In this document: one piece after another, positions 1-8,167 of the stretch
Layout: the number at the start of each line of letters is the position of its first letter
How positions within the stretch are numbered: position 1 is the stretch's first letter
Assembly (NCBI RefSeq): GCF_003130795.1
Contig: NZ_CP029353.1
Span: forward strand, 759,501-823,500
Direction: 5' to 3'
Source of the DNA: Azospirillum thermophilum
Lineage (GTDB): Bacteria; Pseudomonadota; Alphaproteobacteria; Azospirillales; Azospirillaceae
Length of the DNA: 64,000 nucleotides
Translations under genes and position numbers: made by a program
Notes under the pieces: model-generated
Told to the model about the DNA's origin: nothing
Seen by the model: the letters and a program-made list of their open reading frames with translations, nothing else
The model's database searches: none

Positions 1-1
1 C

Positions 2-820
2 GGGCGGGGCGACGATCTGGTGGTGGCGCTGCTGGAGGCCGGAGCGCTGATCTTCTCCACCATGCTGGTCTCGCTGGAGATCCATGACCTGACCGTCGGC
101 ACCGCCCAGCAGCCGCCGAGCACGCTGAAGGAGACGGCGCTGCACACGCTGGCCTGGCTGGCGCTCGCCGTCCTGCTGACCGCCGACCGGCGCTGGAGCG
201 TCCGGCCGGTCGCCCGCTGGGGTCGGCGCATCCTGGTCGCCCTCGCCGCGATGCAGGCTCTGTTCCTCCAGGTGATCGATCTGAACCCGGTCGATACCGG
301 CGAGCCGGTCGGCGACTGGCCGGTCGCGAATGTGCTGCTGCTGGCCTACGGGCTGCCGGCGCTGCTGGGCCTGCTCTATCTGTGGCTCGACCCGCTGCCC
401 CGGCGCCTGCGGACGGTGGGTGCGGCGCTGCCCTTCCTGCTGATCGCGACCAATCTGGCGCTGGAGATCCGCCACGCCTTCCGCGGGCCGGTGCTGAGCT
501 ACGGCCCGATGACGGATGCCGAATGGTACAGCTATTCGGCGGGCTTCCTCGCCTTCGCGGTGATCCTGCTGATCGTGGCGCTGCGCTTCCATCTCGCCGG
601 GATGCGGCATGTCGCGATCCTGCTGGTGCTGGGCGTGGTCGCCAAGGTGTTCCTCAGCGACATGGACGACCTGGAGGGGCTCTACCGCGTCGCCTCCTTC
701 CTCGGCCTCGGCCTCGCACTGATCGGCATCGGCTATCTCTACCGGCGCTTGCAGTCGGGCGTGCGGCCACCCCCGGAATTGCCGGCCGCCGGTCCGCAGC
801 CGCCGGAGCAAGCCGTTTGA
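2..820 (+). CDS. DUF2339 family membrane protein, C-terminal part
   Basis: The reading frame is already open at the left edge, so only the last 272 residues or so of a longer integral membrane protein are visible. Several hydrophobic helices alternate with short loops. The end has the typical DUF2339 finish: an aspartate/leucine/glycine-rich turn, the phrase GLYRVASFLGLG, a last glycine-rich helix ending in GIGYLYRRL, then a proline-rich tail. Family members are large multi-pass inner-membrane proteins of unknown function. An in-frame GTG lies at 20, but the family is much longer, so it is probably not the true start. Confidence 0.8.
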   Translation, partial: GRGDDLVVALLEAGALIFSTMLVSLEIHDLTVGTAQQPPSTLKETALHTLAWLALAVLLTADRRWSVRPVARWGRRILVALAAMQALFLQVIDLNPVDTGEPVGDWPVANVLLLAYGLPALLGLLYLWLDPLPRRLRTVGAALPFLLIATNLALEIRHAFRGPVLSYGPMTDAEWYSYSAGFLAFAVILLIVALRFHLAGMRHVAILLVLGVVAKVFLSDMDDLEGLYRVASFLGLGLALIGIGYLYRRLQSGVRPPPELPAAGPQPPEQAV

Positions 821-915
821 GTGGCGAGCCAACATATTGACAGGCGGTCCCTTCCCGCGGTCGGATAACCGGCGCAACGAATGCCGGAACCGGCCAACAG
901 GGGGGACCCGCCGTC

Positions 916-2223
916 ATGCCGTCACCGAACGCCTATCCCATCGATCCCGGCGGAGAGACCGGATTCACGGTCGAAGCCGCGCGCATGAAGTTCGGTCCGG
1001 GCATGCTGGCGGAACTGGGGGACGATGCCCGCTCGCTGGGGATTACGCGGGTCGCCCTGTTCACCGACCCGAACGTCGCGGCGACCGAGCCCTTCGCCGC
1101 GGCGCTGGCCTCGCTGAAGGGGGCGGGGCTGGAGGTGGTGCTCTATGACGGCTGCCGGGTGGAGCCGACCAGCGCCTCCTTCCTCGACGCCGCGGCCTTC
1201 GCGCGGGAGGCGGGGGTCGACGGCTATGTCTCGATCGGCGGCGGCTCGGTCATCGACACGGCCAAGGCGGCCAACCTCTACGCTACCCACCCGGCCGATT
1301 TCCTCGCCTACGTCAACAAGCCGCTGGGGGAGGGGATCCCGGTCCCCGGCCCGGTCCGGCCGCACATCGCCTGCCCGACCACCTGCGGCACCGGCAGCGA
1401 GACGACCGGGGTCGCCATCTTCGACCATGTCGAGAAGCAGGTGAAGACCGGCATCTCGTCGCGCCATCTGCGCCCGTCGCTTGCGGTGGTCGATCCGCGG
1501 ACGCTGGACAGCCTGCCGCCGGGGGTGATCGCCGCCACCGGCTTCGACGTGCTGACCCATGCCATCGAGAGCCACACGGCGCGCCCCTACCGCAGCCGGC
1601 CGCGGCCGGAGAGTTCGGCTCTGCGCCCGCCCTACCAGGGCGCCAACCCCTGGTCCGACATCGGCAGCCTCCAGGCGATCCGGCTCGGCGGCAGTTATCT
1701 GGTGCGGGCGGTGGCCGACCGGGACGACCAGGAGGCGCGCGACGCCCTGATGTTCGCGGCGACGCTGGCCGGGCTGGCCTTCGGCAATGCGGGGGTGCAC
1801 ATCCCGCACGCCATGTCCTATTCGGTGGCCGGCATGAACCACAGCTTCGTCGCCACCGGCTATGAGAAGGCGGAGCCGATGGTGCCGCACGGCATCTCGG
1901 TGGTGCTGAACGCGCCCGCCGCCTTCCGCTTTACCGGCCCGGCGGCGCCGCAGGCGCATCTTCGCGCCGCTGAGGCGCTCGGCGCCGACACGCGCGGGGC
2001 GGTGGCGGAGGATGGGGGCCGGCTGCTGGCCGACCGGCTGATCGAAATGATGCGGGCGACCGGGGTGCCGAACGGCCTGTCGGCGCTCGGCTATGGCGAG
2101 GCCGACATTCCCGGTCTGGTGCGCGGCGCCTCGGCGCAGCAACGCCTGCTGACGATCGCCCCCTGTGCCGTGGGCGACGACGACCTGCGCCGGCTCTACG
2201 CCGACGCGATGCGGTACTGGTGA
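916..2223 (+). CDS. Hydroxyacid-oxoacid transhydrogenase (iron-containing alcohol dehydrogenase family)
   Basis: This 435-residue protein matches the HOT/ADHFE1 branch of iron-containing alcohol dehydrogenases. That branch couples oxidation of 4-hydroxybutyrate (or similar hydroxyacids) to reduction of 2-oxoglutarate, giving D-2-hydroxyglutarate. Visible signatures are GGGSVIDTAK at residues 108-117, CPTTCGTGSE at 153-162 and the metal-site helix with D211 and H215, followed by a histidine-rich GVHIPHAMSY region. The N-terminus and the long insertion rich in Arg/Pro near residue 225 fit HOT rather than short-chain alcohol dehydrogenases. A purine-rich AGGGGG lies just upstream of the ATG. A D-2-hydroxyacid dehydrogenase at 8168 could recycle the product, but that link is inferred. 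Confidence 0.87.
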   Translation: MPSPNAYPIDPGGETGFTVEAARMKFGPGMLAELGDDARSLGITRVALFTDPNVAATEPFAAALASLKGAGLEVVLYDGCRVEPTSASFLDAAAFAREAGVDGYVSIGGGSVIDTAKAANLYATHPADFLAYVNKPLGEGIPVPGPVRPHIACPTTCGTGSETTGVAIFDHVEKQVKTGISSRHLRPSLAVVDPRTLDSLPPGVIAATGFDVLTHAIESHTARPYRSRPRPESSALRPPYQGANPWSDIGSLQAIRLGGSYLVRAVADRDDQEARDALMFAATLAGLAFGNAGVHIPHAMSYSVAGMNHSFVATGYEKAEPMVPHGISVVLNAPAAFRFTGPAAPQAHLRAAEALGADTRGAVAEDGGRLLADRLIEMMRATGVPNGLSALGYGEADIPGLVRGASAQQRLLTIAPCAVGDDDLRRLYADAMRYW

Positions 2224-2230
2224 ACGGCCC

Positions 2231-2265
2231 GCCTCCCCGCGCGGCTGCCGTGGCGCGGGGGAGGC
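2231..2265. terminator. Hairpin between convergent genes
   Basis: A 12-bp GC-rich inverted repeat (GCCTCCCCGCGC with one bulged G on the other arm) sits between the ends of two convergent genes. It has no T-run, so it is a plausible bidirectional transcription stop but not a classic intrinsic terminator. Confidence 0.5.
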
Positions 2266-2274
2266 GGAGCGGGA

Positions 2275-4074
2275 TCAGAACTGCTCCTCGCTCAGGGCCA
2301 TCACCGTGTTGCGGGCGGTGACGATGGTCGGCAGCAGCGCCGGGGCGGGGGTCAGGATCTGCTCGGCGTAGAAGCGGGCGGTGACCAGCTTCGTCTCCAG
2401 GAAGGAGGCGTTGGCCCCCGGCCGTTGCAGCCCCTCCAGCGCCTTGATCGCCGAGCGGGCGAGCATCCAGCCGCCGGCGACCGTGCCCCACAGGCGCAGA
2501 TAGGCGACGGCGCCGGCCGCGGCCCCCTGCAGGTCGCCTTCCGCCTGGGTGGCGACGACCCAGGCCACCGCCTGCTCCAGCGCCTCGATGCCGGCGTTCA
2601 GCGCGTTGCGGATCACCACCGCGTCGTCACCGGGCAGCGAGGCCAGCGCGTCCGCCGTCGCCCGCATGTCGGCGATCAGCGCCTTGGCCGAGGTGCCCTT
2701 GTCGCGGCCGGTCTTGCGGAAGGTCAGGTCGTTGGCATGGATGCCGTTGGTGCCCTCGTAGATCGGGGTGATGCGGGCGTCGCGGTAATGCTGGGCCGCC
2801 CCGGTCTCCTCGATGAAGCCCATGCCGCCGTGGATCTGCACGCCGGTGGAGGCGACCTCGCAGCCGATGTCGGTGGACCAGGCCTTGACGATCGGAGTCA
2901 GCACGTCGACCCGCGCCGCCGCCGCGGCCCGTACCGCCGGTTCCGGATGGTGGCGGGAGATGTCGAGCTGCGTGCCGGCGAACAGCGCCAGCGCCCGCGC
3001 CGCCTCGGTCTTGGCCCGCATGTCGAGCAGCATGCGGCGTACGTCCGGATGCCTGATGATGGCGACCGGGCCGCCCTTGCCGTCGGCCAGATCCTTGCTC
3101 TGCACGCGGGTCTTGGCGAAGTCGCGCGCCTGCTGGTAGGCCCGCTCGGCGATGGCGACACCCTGGATGCCGACCCCCAGGCGGGCGTTGTTCATCATGG
3201 TGAACATGTACTCGATGCCGCGGTTCTCCTCGCCGACGAGGAAGCCGACGGCGCCGCCGTTGTCGCCGTAGGCCATGACGGCGGTCGGGCTGGCCATGAT
3301 GCCCAGCTTGTGCTCCAGGCTGGCGCAGCGCAGGTCGTTGCGCTCGCCCGGCGTGCCGTCGGCCTTGGGCAGGAACTTCGGCACGATGAACAGGCTGATG
3401 CCCTTGATGCCGGCCGGCGCGTCGGGCAGGCGGGCGAGGACGAGATGGACGATGTTCTCCGTCAGGTCATGCTCGCCGTAGGTGATGAAGATCTTCTGGC
3501 CGGTGATGCGGTAGCTGCCGTCCTCCGCCCGCACCGCCTTGGTCCGCACCGCCGCGAGATCGGAGCCCGCCTGCGGCTCCGTCAGGTTCATGGTGCCGGT
3601 CCATTCGCCCGAGATCATCTTCGAGAGATAGACGGACTTCTGCTCGGCGCTGCCATGCTCGGTCAGCAGGTCGACCGCCCCCTGGTTCAGCAGCGGGCAG
3701 AGGCCGAAGGACAGGTTGGCGGCCTGCCACATCTCGTTGACGGCGAAGGCGACGGTCCAGGGCAGTCCCTGCCCGCCATACTCCGGCTCGAAGGGCAGGC
3801 TGTTCCAGCCGGCCTCGGCGAACTGCGTGTAGGCTTCCTTCCAGCCGGCCGGCGTGCGGACGACGCCGTTCTCCAGCTTCGAGCCTTCCTTGTCGCCGAC
3901 GCGGTTCAGCGGAGCGAGCACACCCGAGGCGAACCTGCCGGCTTCCTCCAGCACGGCGTCCACCAGGTCGGGAGCGGCCGATTCGCAGTTGGGCAGGGCC
4001 GCGATGGCGTCGAGCCCGACGACCTCGTTCAGGACAAAGCGCAGATCGTCGACCGGAGCAGTATAGGGGATCAT
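2275..4074 (-). CDS. Acyl-CoA dehydrogenase, long (DmdC-like) type
   Basis: The 599-residue product is the long acyl-CoA dehydrogenase type found across Alphaproteobacteria, with an extra N-terminal helical segment, the core dehydrogenase domains (about residues 80-450) and a C-terminal helical extension. It should oxidise an acyl-CoA to the 2-enoyl-CoA, using FAD and passing electrons to ETF. Seen are TMNLTEPQAGSDL and GQKIFITYGEHD of the flavin/substrate core and IYEGTNGIHAND, whose glutamate near residue 440 is the expected catalytic base. Database names for this group include 3-methylmercaptopropionyl-CoA dehydrogenase, but substrate cannot be told from sequence. A perfect palindrome lies 69-86 bases upstream of the start. 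Confidence 0.88.
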   Translation of the reverse strand: MIPYTAPVDDLRFVLNEVVGLDAIAALPNCESAAPDLVDAVLEEAGRFASGVLAPLNRVGDKEGSKLENGVVRTPAGWKEAYTQFAEAGWNSLPFEPEYGGQGLPWTVAFAVNEMWQAANLSFGLCPLLNQGAVDLLTEHGSAEQKSVYLSKMISGEWTGTMNLTEPQAGSDLAAVRTKAVRAEDGSYRITGQKIFITYGEHDLTENIVHLVLARLPDAPAGIKGISLFIVPKFLPKADGTPGERNDLRCASLEHKLGIMASPTAVMAYGDNGGAVGFLVGEENRGIEYMFTMMNNARLGVGIQGVAIAERAYQQARDFAKTRVQSKDLADGKGGPVAIIRHPDVRRMLLDMRAKTEAARALALFAGTQLDISRHHPEPAVRAAAAARVDVLTPIVKAWSTDIGCEVASTGVQIHGGMGFIEETGAAQHYRDARITPIYEGTNGIHANDLTFRKTGRDKGTSAKALIADMRATADALASLPGDDAVVIRNALNAGIEALEQAVAWVVATQAEGDLQGAAAGAVAYLRLWGTVAGGWMLARSAIKALEGLQRPGANASFLETKLVTARFYAEQILTPAPALLPTIVTARNTVMALSEEQF

Positions 4075-4142
4075 GGCGGAAGAAACCTCCCGTAGCCGGA
4101 TGTTTGCCGGATGATGTGGTTTGCGCCCGGCGCTGGGGCCAG

Positions 4143-4160
4143 GTTGACGTGCACGTCAAC
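4143..4160. promoter_or_regulatory. Perfect 18-bp palindrome upstream of the acyl-CoA dehydrogenase gene
   Basis: The sequence GTTGACGTGCACGTCAAC is its own reverse complement. It lies in the 246-base gap between the divergent acyl-CoA dehydrogenase and transglycosylase genes. Its TTGACGT-NN-ACGTCAA form resembles operators of regulators of branched-chain or fatty acid catabolism (LiuR of the MerR family, or TetR-type regulators). That assignment is from memory and unproven. Confidence 0.6.
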
Positions 4161-4320
4161 ATACAGCGCCGCACGGAAGTTGGCGAGGGCGTATCTATGC
4201 AGGATAGATCGGAGGCCGCCGCGCAACTTCCTTGCGGCGGGTTGTCGCGCCATTTCGGCGAGTCACGCTTGGCATGGCATCTGCAAGGAAATGGGCGCAG
4301 TTCCGAGAGGGGATCGACCC

Positions 4321-5349
4321 ATGACCATCGCCGCCCTTGCCCGCCAGACCGAAACCGCCGTCCAGCAGGCCCGTACGCCGCGCGGGCCGGCGAATGTGGA
4401 GGCCGCGGTGCGCAACGCCAGCGCCCGCACGGGGGTCGATTTTTCCTACCTGATGGAAAAAGCTGCCGTGGAGAGCGGGTACCGCACCGACGTCAAGTCC
4501 TCCACCTCCTCGGCCACCGGGCTCTACCAGTTCATCGACAGCACCTGGCTGCAGACGATGAAGGAGCATGGCGGAGACCATGGCTATGCCAAATACGCCA
4601 ACGCCATCCAGGTCCGCTCCGACGGCCGGCCCTACGTCGCCGACCCGGCGATGAAGCAGGAGATCCTGGACCTGCGCAAGGATCCGACCGCCTCGGCCCT
4701 GATGGCCGCGGAATACACCCGCGACAACAAGGAGTATCTGCAGGAGAACACCAGCCGCCCCGTCGGCTCGACCGAGCTGTACCTCGCCCATTTCCTCGGG
4801 GCGGGCGGTGCCGCGAAGTTCATCAACGCCATGGACGGCAGCCCCAACCGGCCAGCGCGCGACGTCTTCCCCGACGCGGCGGCGGCCAACCGGGGCGTGT
4901 TCTTCGACAAGGAAACGGGCCGGGCCAAGAGCCTGAAGGAGATCTACGACCGCTTCGCCGGCAAGTTCTCGGAAAACCCGCTGTCCTACTTCGCGCCGGC
5001 GCAGGTGGTGACCGACACGGTGCGCAAGCAGGACATGCCCGACGGCTTCACCACCCAGATGCCGATGGCGCCGGCCAAGGCGCAGAACGGCACGCCGCTG
5101 TCGATCTATCAGGTCCTGGCATTGAACGCGCTGGAGACGCCGGACGAGGTCGACAGCGTCAACGGCCGCCAGACCCGGCCGCGCGACAAGGAGCACCGCC
5201 GCATGCGCGACGAGCCGATCCGCGCCGACCAGCCGGGCGCCGACCAGGGGGTCGGGCTGGGCTTCGGCCTCGGGCTCGGCCGCGTGGTGGGGACGGAGTC
5301 CGGCATCGCGGCGGGCGGCCCGGCGGACACGGCCACGGTCAGGACCTGA
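4321..5349 (+). CDS. Lytic transglycosylase (SLT-like domain) protein
   Basis: This 342-residue protein has a soluble-lytic-transglycosylase fold near its N-terminus. The likely catalytic glutamate is E51 in KAAVESGYRTD, and the typical GLYQFIDSTW motif is at residues 67-76. It should cleave peptidoglycan glycan strands. I chose the ATG preceded by GAGAGGGG, because the longer upstream frame lacks homology-like character and has no better ribosome site. No clear signal peptide is visible, so export, if any, would be non-classical. The C-terminal third is low in recognisable structure, and its last 40 residues are rich in Gly and Leu. The neighbours are unrelated metabolic and ParA genes. Confidence 0.78.
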   Translation: MTIAALARQTETAVQQARTPRGPANVEAAVRNASARTGVDFSYLMEKAAVESGYRTDVKSSTSSATGLYQFIDSTWLQTMKEHGGDHGYAKYANAIQVRSDGRPYVADPAMKQEILDLRKDPTASALMAAEYTRDNKEYLQENTSRPVGSTELYLAHFLGAGGAAKFINAMDGSPNRPARDVFPDAAAANRGVFFDKETGRAKSLKEIYDRFAGKFSENPLSYFAPAQVVTDTVRKQDMPDGFTTQMPMAPAKAQNGTPLSIYQVLALNALETPDEVDSVNGRQTRPRDKEHRRMRDEPIRADQPGADQGVGLGFGLGLGRVVGTESGIAAGGPADTATVRT

Positions 5350-5368
5350 CGGGAGACCGCTGCTCCTC

Positions 5369-6016
5369 CTATCCGGCCCGCGCCAGGATTTCCTCGGCCA
5401 GAGCCTGCATCTCCGCCGCGGCCAGCGTCCGGCGCACCCCTTCGGTGACGGAGAGGCCGGTCAGCAGCGTCCCGGCATAGGCGGTGCGGTTGCCGATCTG
5501 GGCGGCCGCCAGCTCGACGGCCGGCGGGTTCGCCAGCTCCTGCACCTTCGCCACCAGCTCGTCGGCGATCTTCGCCCGCGGCGGGACGCGGTTCAGCACC
5601 AGGAGCAGCCGCCGCTTCTCCTGCGCGGCAAGGTCGAGCGTGGGATGCACGGCCCACAGATCCATCGGGCTCGGCTGCACCGGGGCGACCACCAGCGAGG
5701 CGGCGCGGACGGCGATGCGCGCCTCCGTCTGGGCGTGGGGCGGGCTGTCGATGACCACCACATCGTGATCGCGGGCCAGCTTCTCCACCTCCGCCTGGGT
5801 GCGCCAGCCGGTGATCTGCACATGGGTGAAGCCGGGAGCGCCGCCGGTCGCCGCCATCCGCACCGCGTGCCAGCGCGTCAGGCTGCCCTGCGGGTCGATG
5901 TCGACCGTGGCGACGGAGCGGCCGAGCTGCATCCAGGCGATGGCGAGGTGTGCGGCCAGCGTCGTCTTTCCGGCGCCGCCCTTCTGCTGCGCCACGGTGA
6001 AGACCTTGCCCGCCAT
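5369..6016 (-). CDS. ParA family ATPase
   Basis: This is a small MinD/ParA-type ATPase of about 215 residues. The deviant Walker A motif KGGAGKTT lies about 11 residues from the chosen start MAGKVFTVAQQ, followed by a DIDPQGS switch region and VVVIDSPPHAQTE. Such orphan ParA proteins position plasmids, chemoreceptor clusters or other cargo. No parB-like partner lies beside it, so the cargo is unknown. Two further in-frame ATGs, at 6031 and 6028, would add five residues. It converges with the transglycosylase gene, with only 19 bases between the stops. Confidence 0.85.
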   Translation of the reverse strand: MAGKVFTVAQQKGGAGKTTLAAHLAIAWMQLGRSVATVDIDPQGSLTRWHAVRMAATGGAPGFTHVQITGWRTQAEVEKLARDHDVVVIDSPPHAQTEARIAVRAASLVVAPVQPSPMDLWAVHPTLDLAAQEKRRLLLVLNRVPPRAKIADELVAKVQELANPPAVELAAAQIGNRTAYAGTLLTGLSVTEGVRRTLAAAEMQALAEEILARAG

Positions 6017-6129
6017 GCCGGCACCCATCATGTTGTTGTGAGCTGCGCATACCCGTCATACCCAGGCGCTCGGGCCGGCGCAACCCGCACGAATTGACAT
6101 GGCGGACCGACGCTCTACAAAGACCCCTT

Positions 6130-7100
6130 GTGACTGAGCAACGCCCCGAAATCATTCCGACGACCCCGCCGGCATCGCCCGCGCCGCAGAGGCGCTGCGC
6201 GACGGCGAGCTCGTCGCCCTTCCGACCGAGACGGTCTACGGCCTCGGCGGCAAGGCCACGGACGACCGCGCGGTCGCCGCGATCTTCGCCGCCAAGGGCC
6301 GCCCGTCCTTCAATCCGCTGATCGTCCACGTCCCCGGCTGGGCGGAGGCCCAGCAATGGGTCGTGGCGGACGAGCGGGCGGAAGAACTTGCCCAGCATTT
6401 CTGGCCGGGCCCGCTGACGCTCGTGCTGCCGCGCCGGCCGGACAGCGGTCTGTCCCTGCTGGTCAGCGCCGGGCTCGACAGCGTGGCGATCCGGGCGCCG
6501 AGCCACCCGGTGGCGCAGGCGCTGCTGAAGGCGGCGGGCGTCCCGGTGGCGGCGCCCAGCGCCAACCGCTCGGGCGCCGTCAGCCCGACCACGCCGCAGC
6601 ACGTGCTGGAGAGCCTGGGCGACCGCGTGCGCATGGTGGTGGCCGGCGGCAAATGCCCGGTCGGTCTCGAATCGACCGTGCTGGACCTGACCGGGCCGGA
6701 GCCGGTGCTGCTGCGTCCCGGCGCCGTGCTGCGCGAGGAGATCGAGCGGCTGATCGGCCCGATCCGCGTCTCGCAGGAGGACCCGGCGGCGCCGAAGTCG
6801 CCGGGCCAGCTTGCCAGCCACTATGCGCCCAACGCGGCGGTGCGGCTGAATGCCGACGGCGCCGGACCGGACGAGGCCTTCCTGACCTTCGGCCCCGACC
6901 GCTTCGTTCCCGGCGGCCTGACCCGCCTGAACCTGAGCCTGGAAAGCGACCTGAACGAGGCGGCGGCCAACCTGTTCGCCTATCTCCGCCAGCTCGACCA
7001 GAGCGGGGCGAAGAGCATCGCGGTGATGCCGATTCCCGACGAGGGGCTGGGCGTGGCGATCAACGACCGGCTGCGCCGGGCGGCGGCGCCGCGGGGATAG
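6130..7100 (+). CDS. Threonylcarbamoyl-AMP synthase (Sua5/YrdC), 5' end frameshifted
   Basis: The long C-terminal frame carries the YrdC fold and the Sua5 domain: PTETVYGLGG, FAAKGRPSFNPLIVHV, HFWPGPLTLVL, then APSANRSG and SHYAPNA. It makes threonylcarbamoyl-adenylate for the t6A37 modification of ANN-decoding tRNAs, normally an essential step. That frame has no usable start: it is blocked by TGA at 6135 before the conserved start of the fold. The expected N-terminus, MTEQRPEIIP from GTG at 6130, lies in another frame and joins it if one G is added at about 6159 (CCGAC read as CCGGAC, giving PDDPAGIA). A missing base in the assembly is the simplest explanation. A real frameshift or slippage is possible. 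Confidence 0.85.
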
Positions 7101-7138
7101 GGCCAGGGCCGCGCCCGCGCCCGTCGGGACGGAATGCC

Positions 7139-7957
7139 TCAGAAGAACTCGTCGAGCAGGCGGTAGAAGCGCATCTTCGCCGGATCCGCGGCGATGCCGT
7201 AGCGGTCGAGGAAGGGGGCGATCCATGCCTCTCCCAGCTCCTCGGCGATGTCGCGGGTCGCCAGCGCGAGATCCTGGTGGCGGTCGGCGATCCCCAGGCG
7301 CCCGACGTCGATGAAGCCGGTGAACGCCCCATCCTCCGCCATGAGGTTCGGCAGGCAGGCGTCGCCGTGGGTGACGACGAGATCCTCCGTCCGCGGGCGC
7401 CCGGCGACGAGCAGGGCGAACAGCTCGCCCACCGTCCGGCCGTCCTCCTTCCCCTCGTAATCCTCCTCCTCGACCAGCCCGGCCTCCATCCGTGCCCGGG
7501 CATGGGCGATCCGGACGCCGGCGCTGTGATCGAAGGGGCAGGCGGCCCGGTCGATCCGGTGCAGGCTGCGCAGGGCCTCGGCGGCGAGGCGGACGATCCT
7601 CGCGGGCTCGGGACGCTGTTCGGAGGCGAGGTCGTGGCCGGCCACAGCCGTCATCAGCAGCCAGTCGCGGTCAGCCGTTGCCGCGGCGTCGATGACTCGA
7701 GGCGCCGGCACGCCGACCGTCTCCAGCCAGCGCATGCGGGCCGTCTCGTCCCGCAGCTCGGCGAGCGGGCCGGCGGGTTCGGTCTTGACGAACAGGGGCG
7801 GGCGGTCCGTGGCCTCGAGCCGGAACACGGCGGCGCCGGAGCAGCCGATGGTCTGCCGGGTCCAGCGATAGCCGGCAAGACGCTCCGCCCAGCCGACGGG
7901 CAGGGAGGGCGGACGGTCGGCGGGAGACGGGGGATGCGATGACATCGTGCTGACCAT
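7139..7957 (-). CDS. APH(3')-family aminoglycoside O-phosphotransferase
   Basis: This 272-residue kinase is close to the APH(3') family in length and motifs. It has the ATP-binding K58 (LFVKTE), the catalytic loop [11 protein letters not shown] with D199 and N204, and the metal-binding D217 in FIDVGRLG, 18 residues later as in the family. It ends in the characteristic RLLDEFF, as in APH(3')-II. Such enzymes transfer phosphate from ATP to the 3'-hydroxyl of kanamycin or neomycin. No transposon, integron or other resistance gene is next to it, and its base composition matches its neighbours, so it is probably an intrinsic chromosomal gene. Whether it confers resistance is unknown. Confidence 0.87.
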   Translation of the reverse strand: MVSTMSSHPPSPADRPPSLPVGWAERLAGYRWTRQTIGCSGAAVFRLEATDRPPLFVKTEPAGPLAELRDETARMRWLETVGVPAPRVIDAAATADRDWLLMTAVAGHDLASEQRPEPARIVRLAAEALRSLHRIDRAACPFDHSAGVRIAHARARMEAGLVEEEDYEGKEDGRTVGELFALLVAGRPRTEDLVVTHGDACLPNLMAEDGAFTGFIDVGRLGIADRHQDLALATRDIAEELGEAWIAPFLDRYGIAADPAKMRFYRLLDEFF

Positions 7958-8167
7958 GGTCGGATCGGGCCACGCATCTGGCGGCGGCCCGCTGCGGCCA
8001 GGGTAGTCTCTTCCACCTTTCCGTGCATCAGGCCGAACGGCTTATAAGGAAGGGCAGCCGTCCGGGCCAAGCCCGCGGCGGTGCGGCCTTCTCGGCGATA
8101 GAAATGCGATGGCGCAGGCTGTAGAACGGACGCGCGCTCCTGCAACCCATCACCGGACTGCCCTGCC

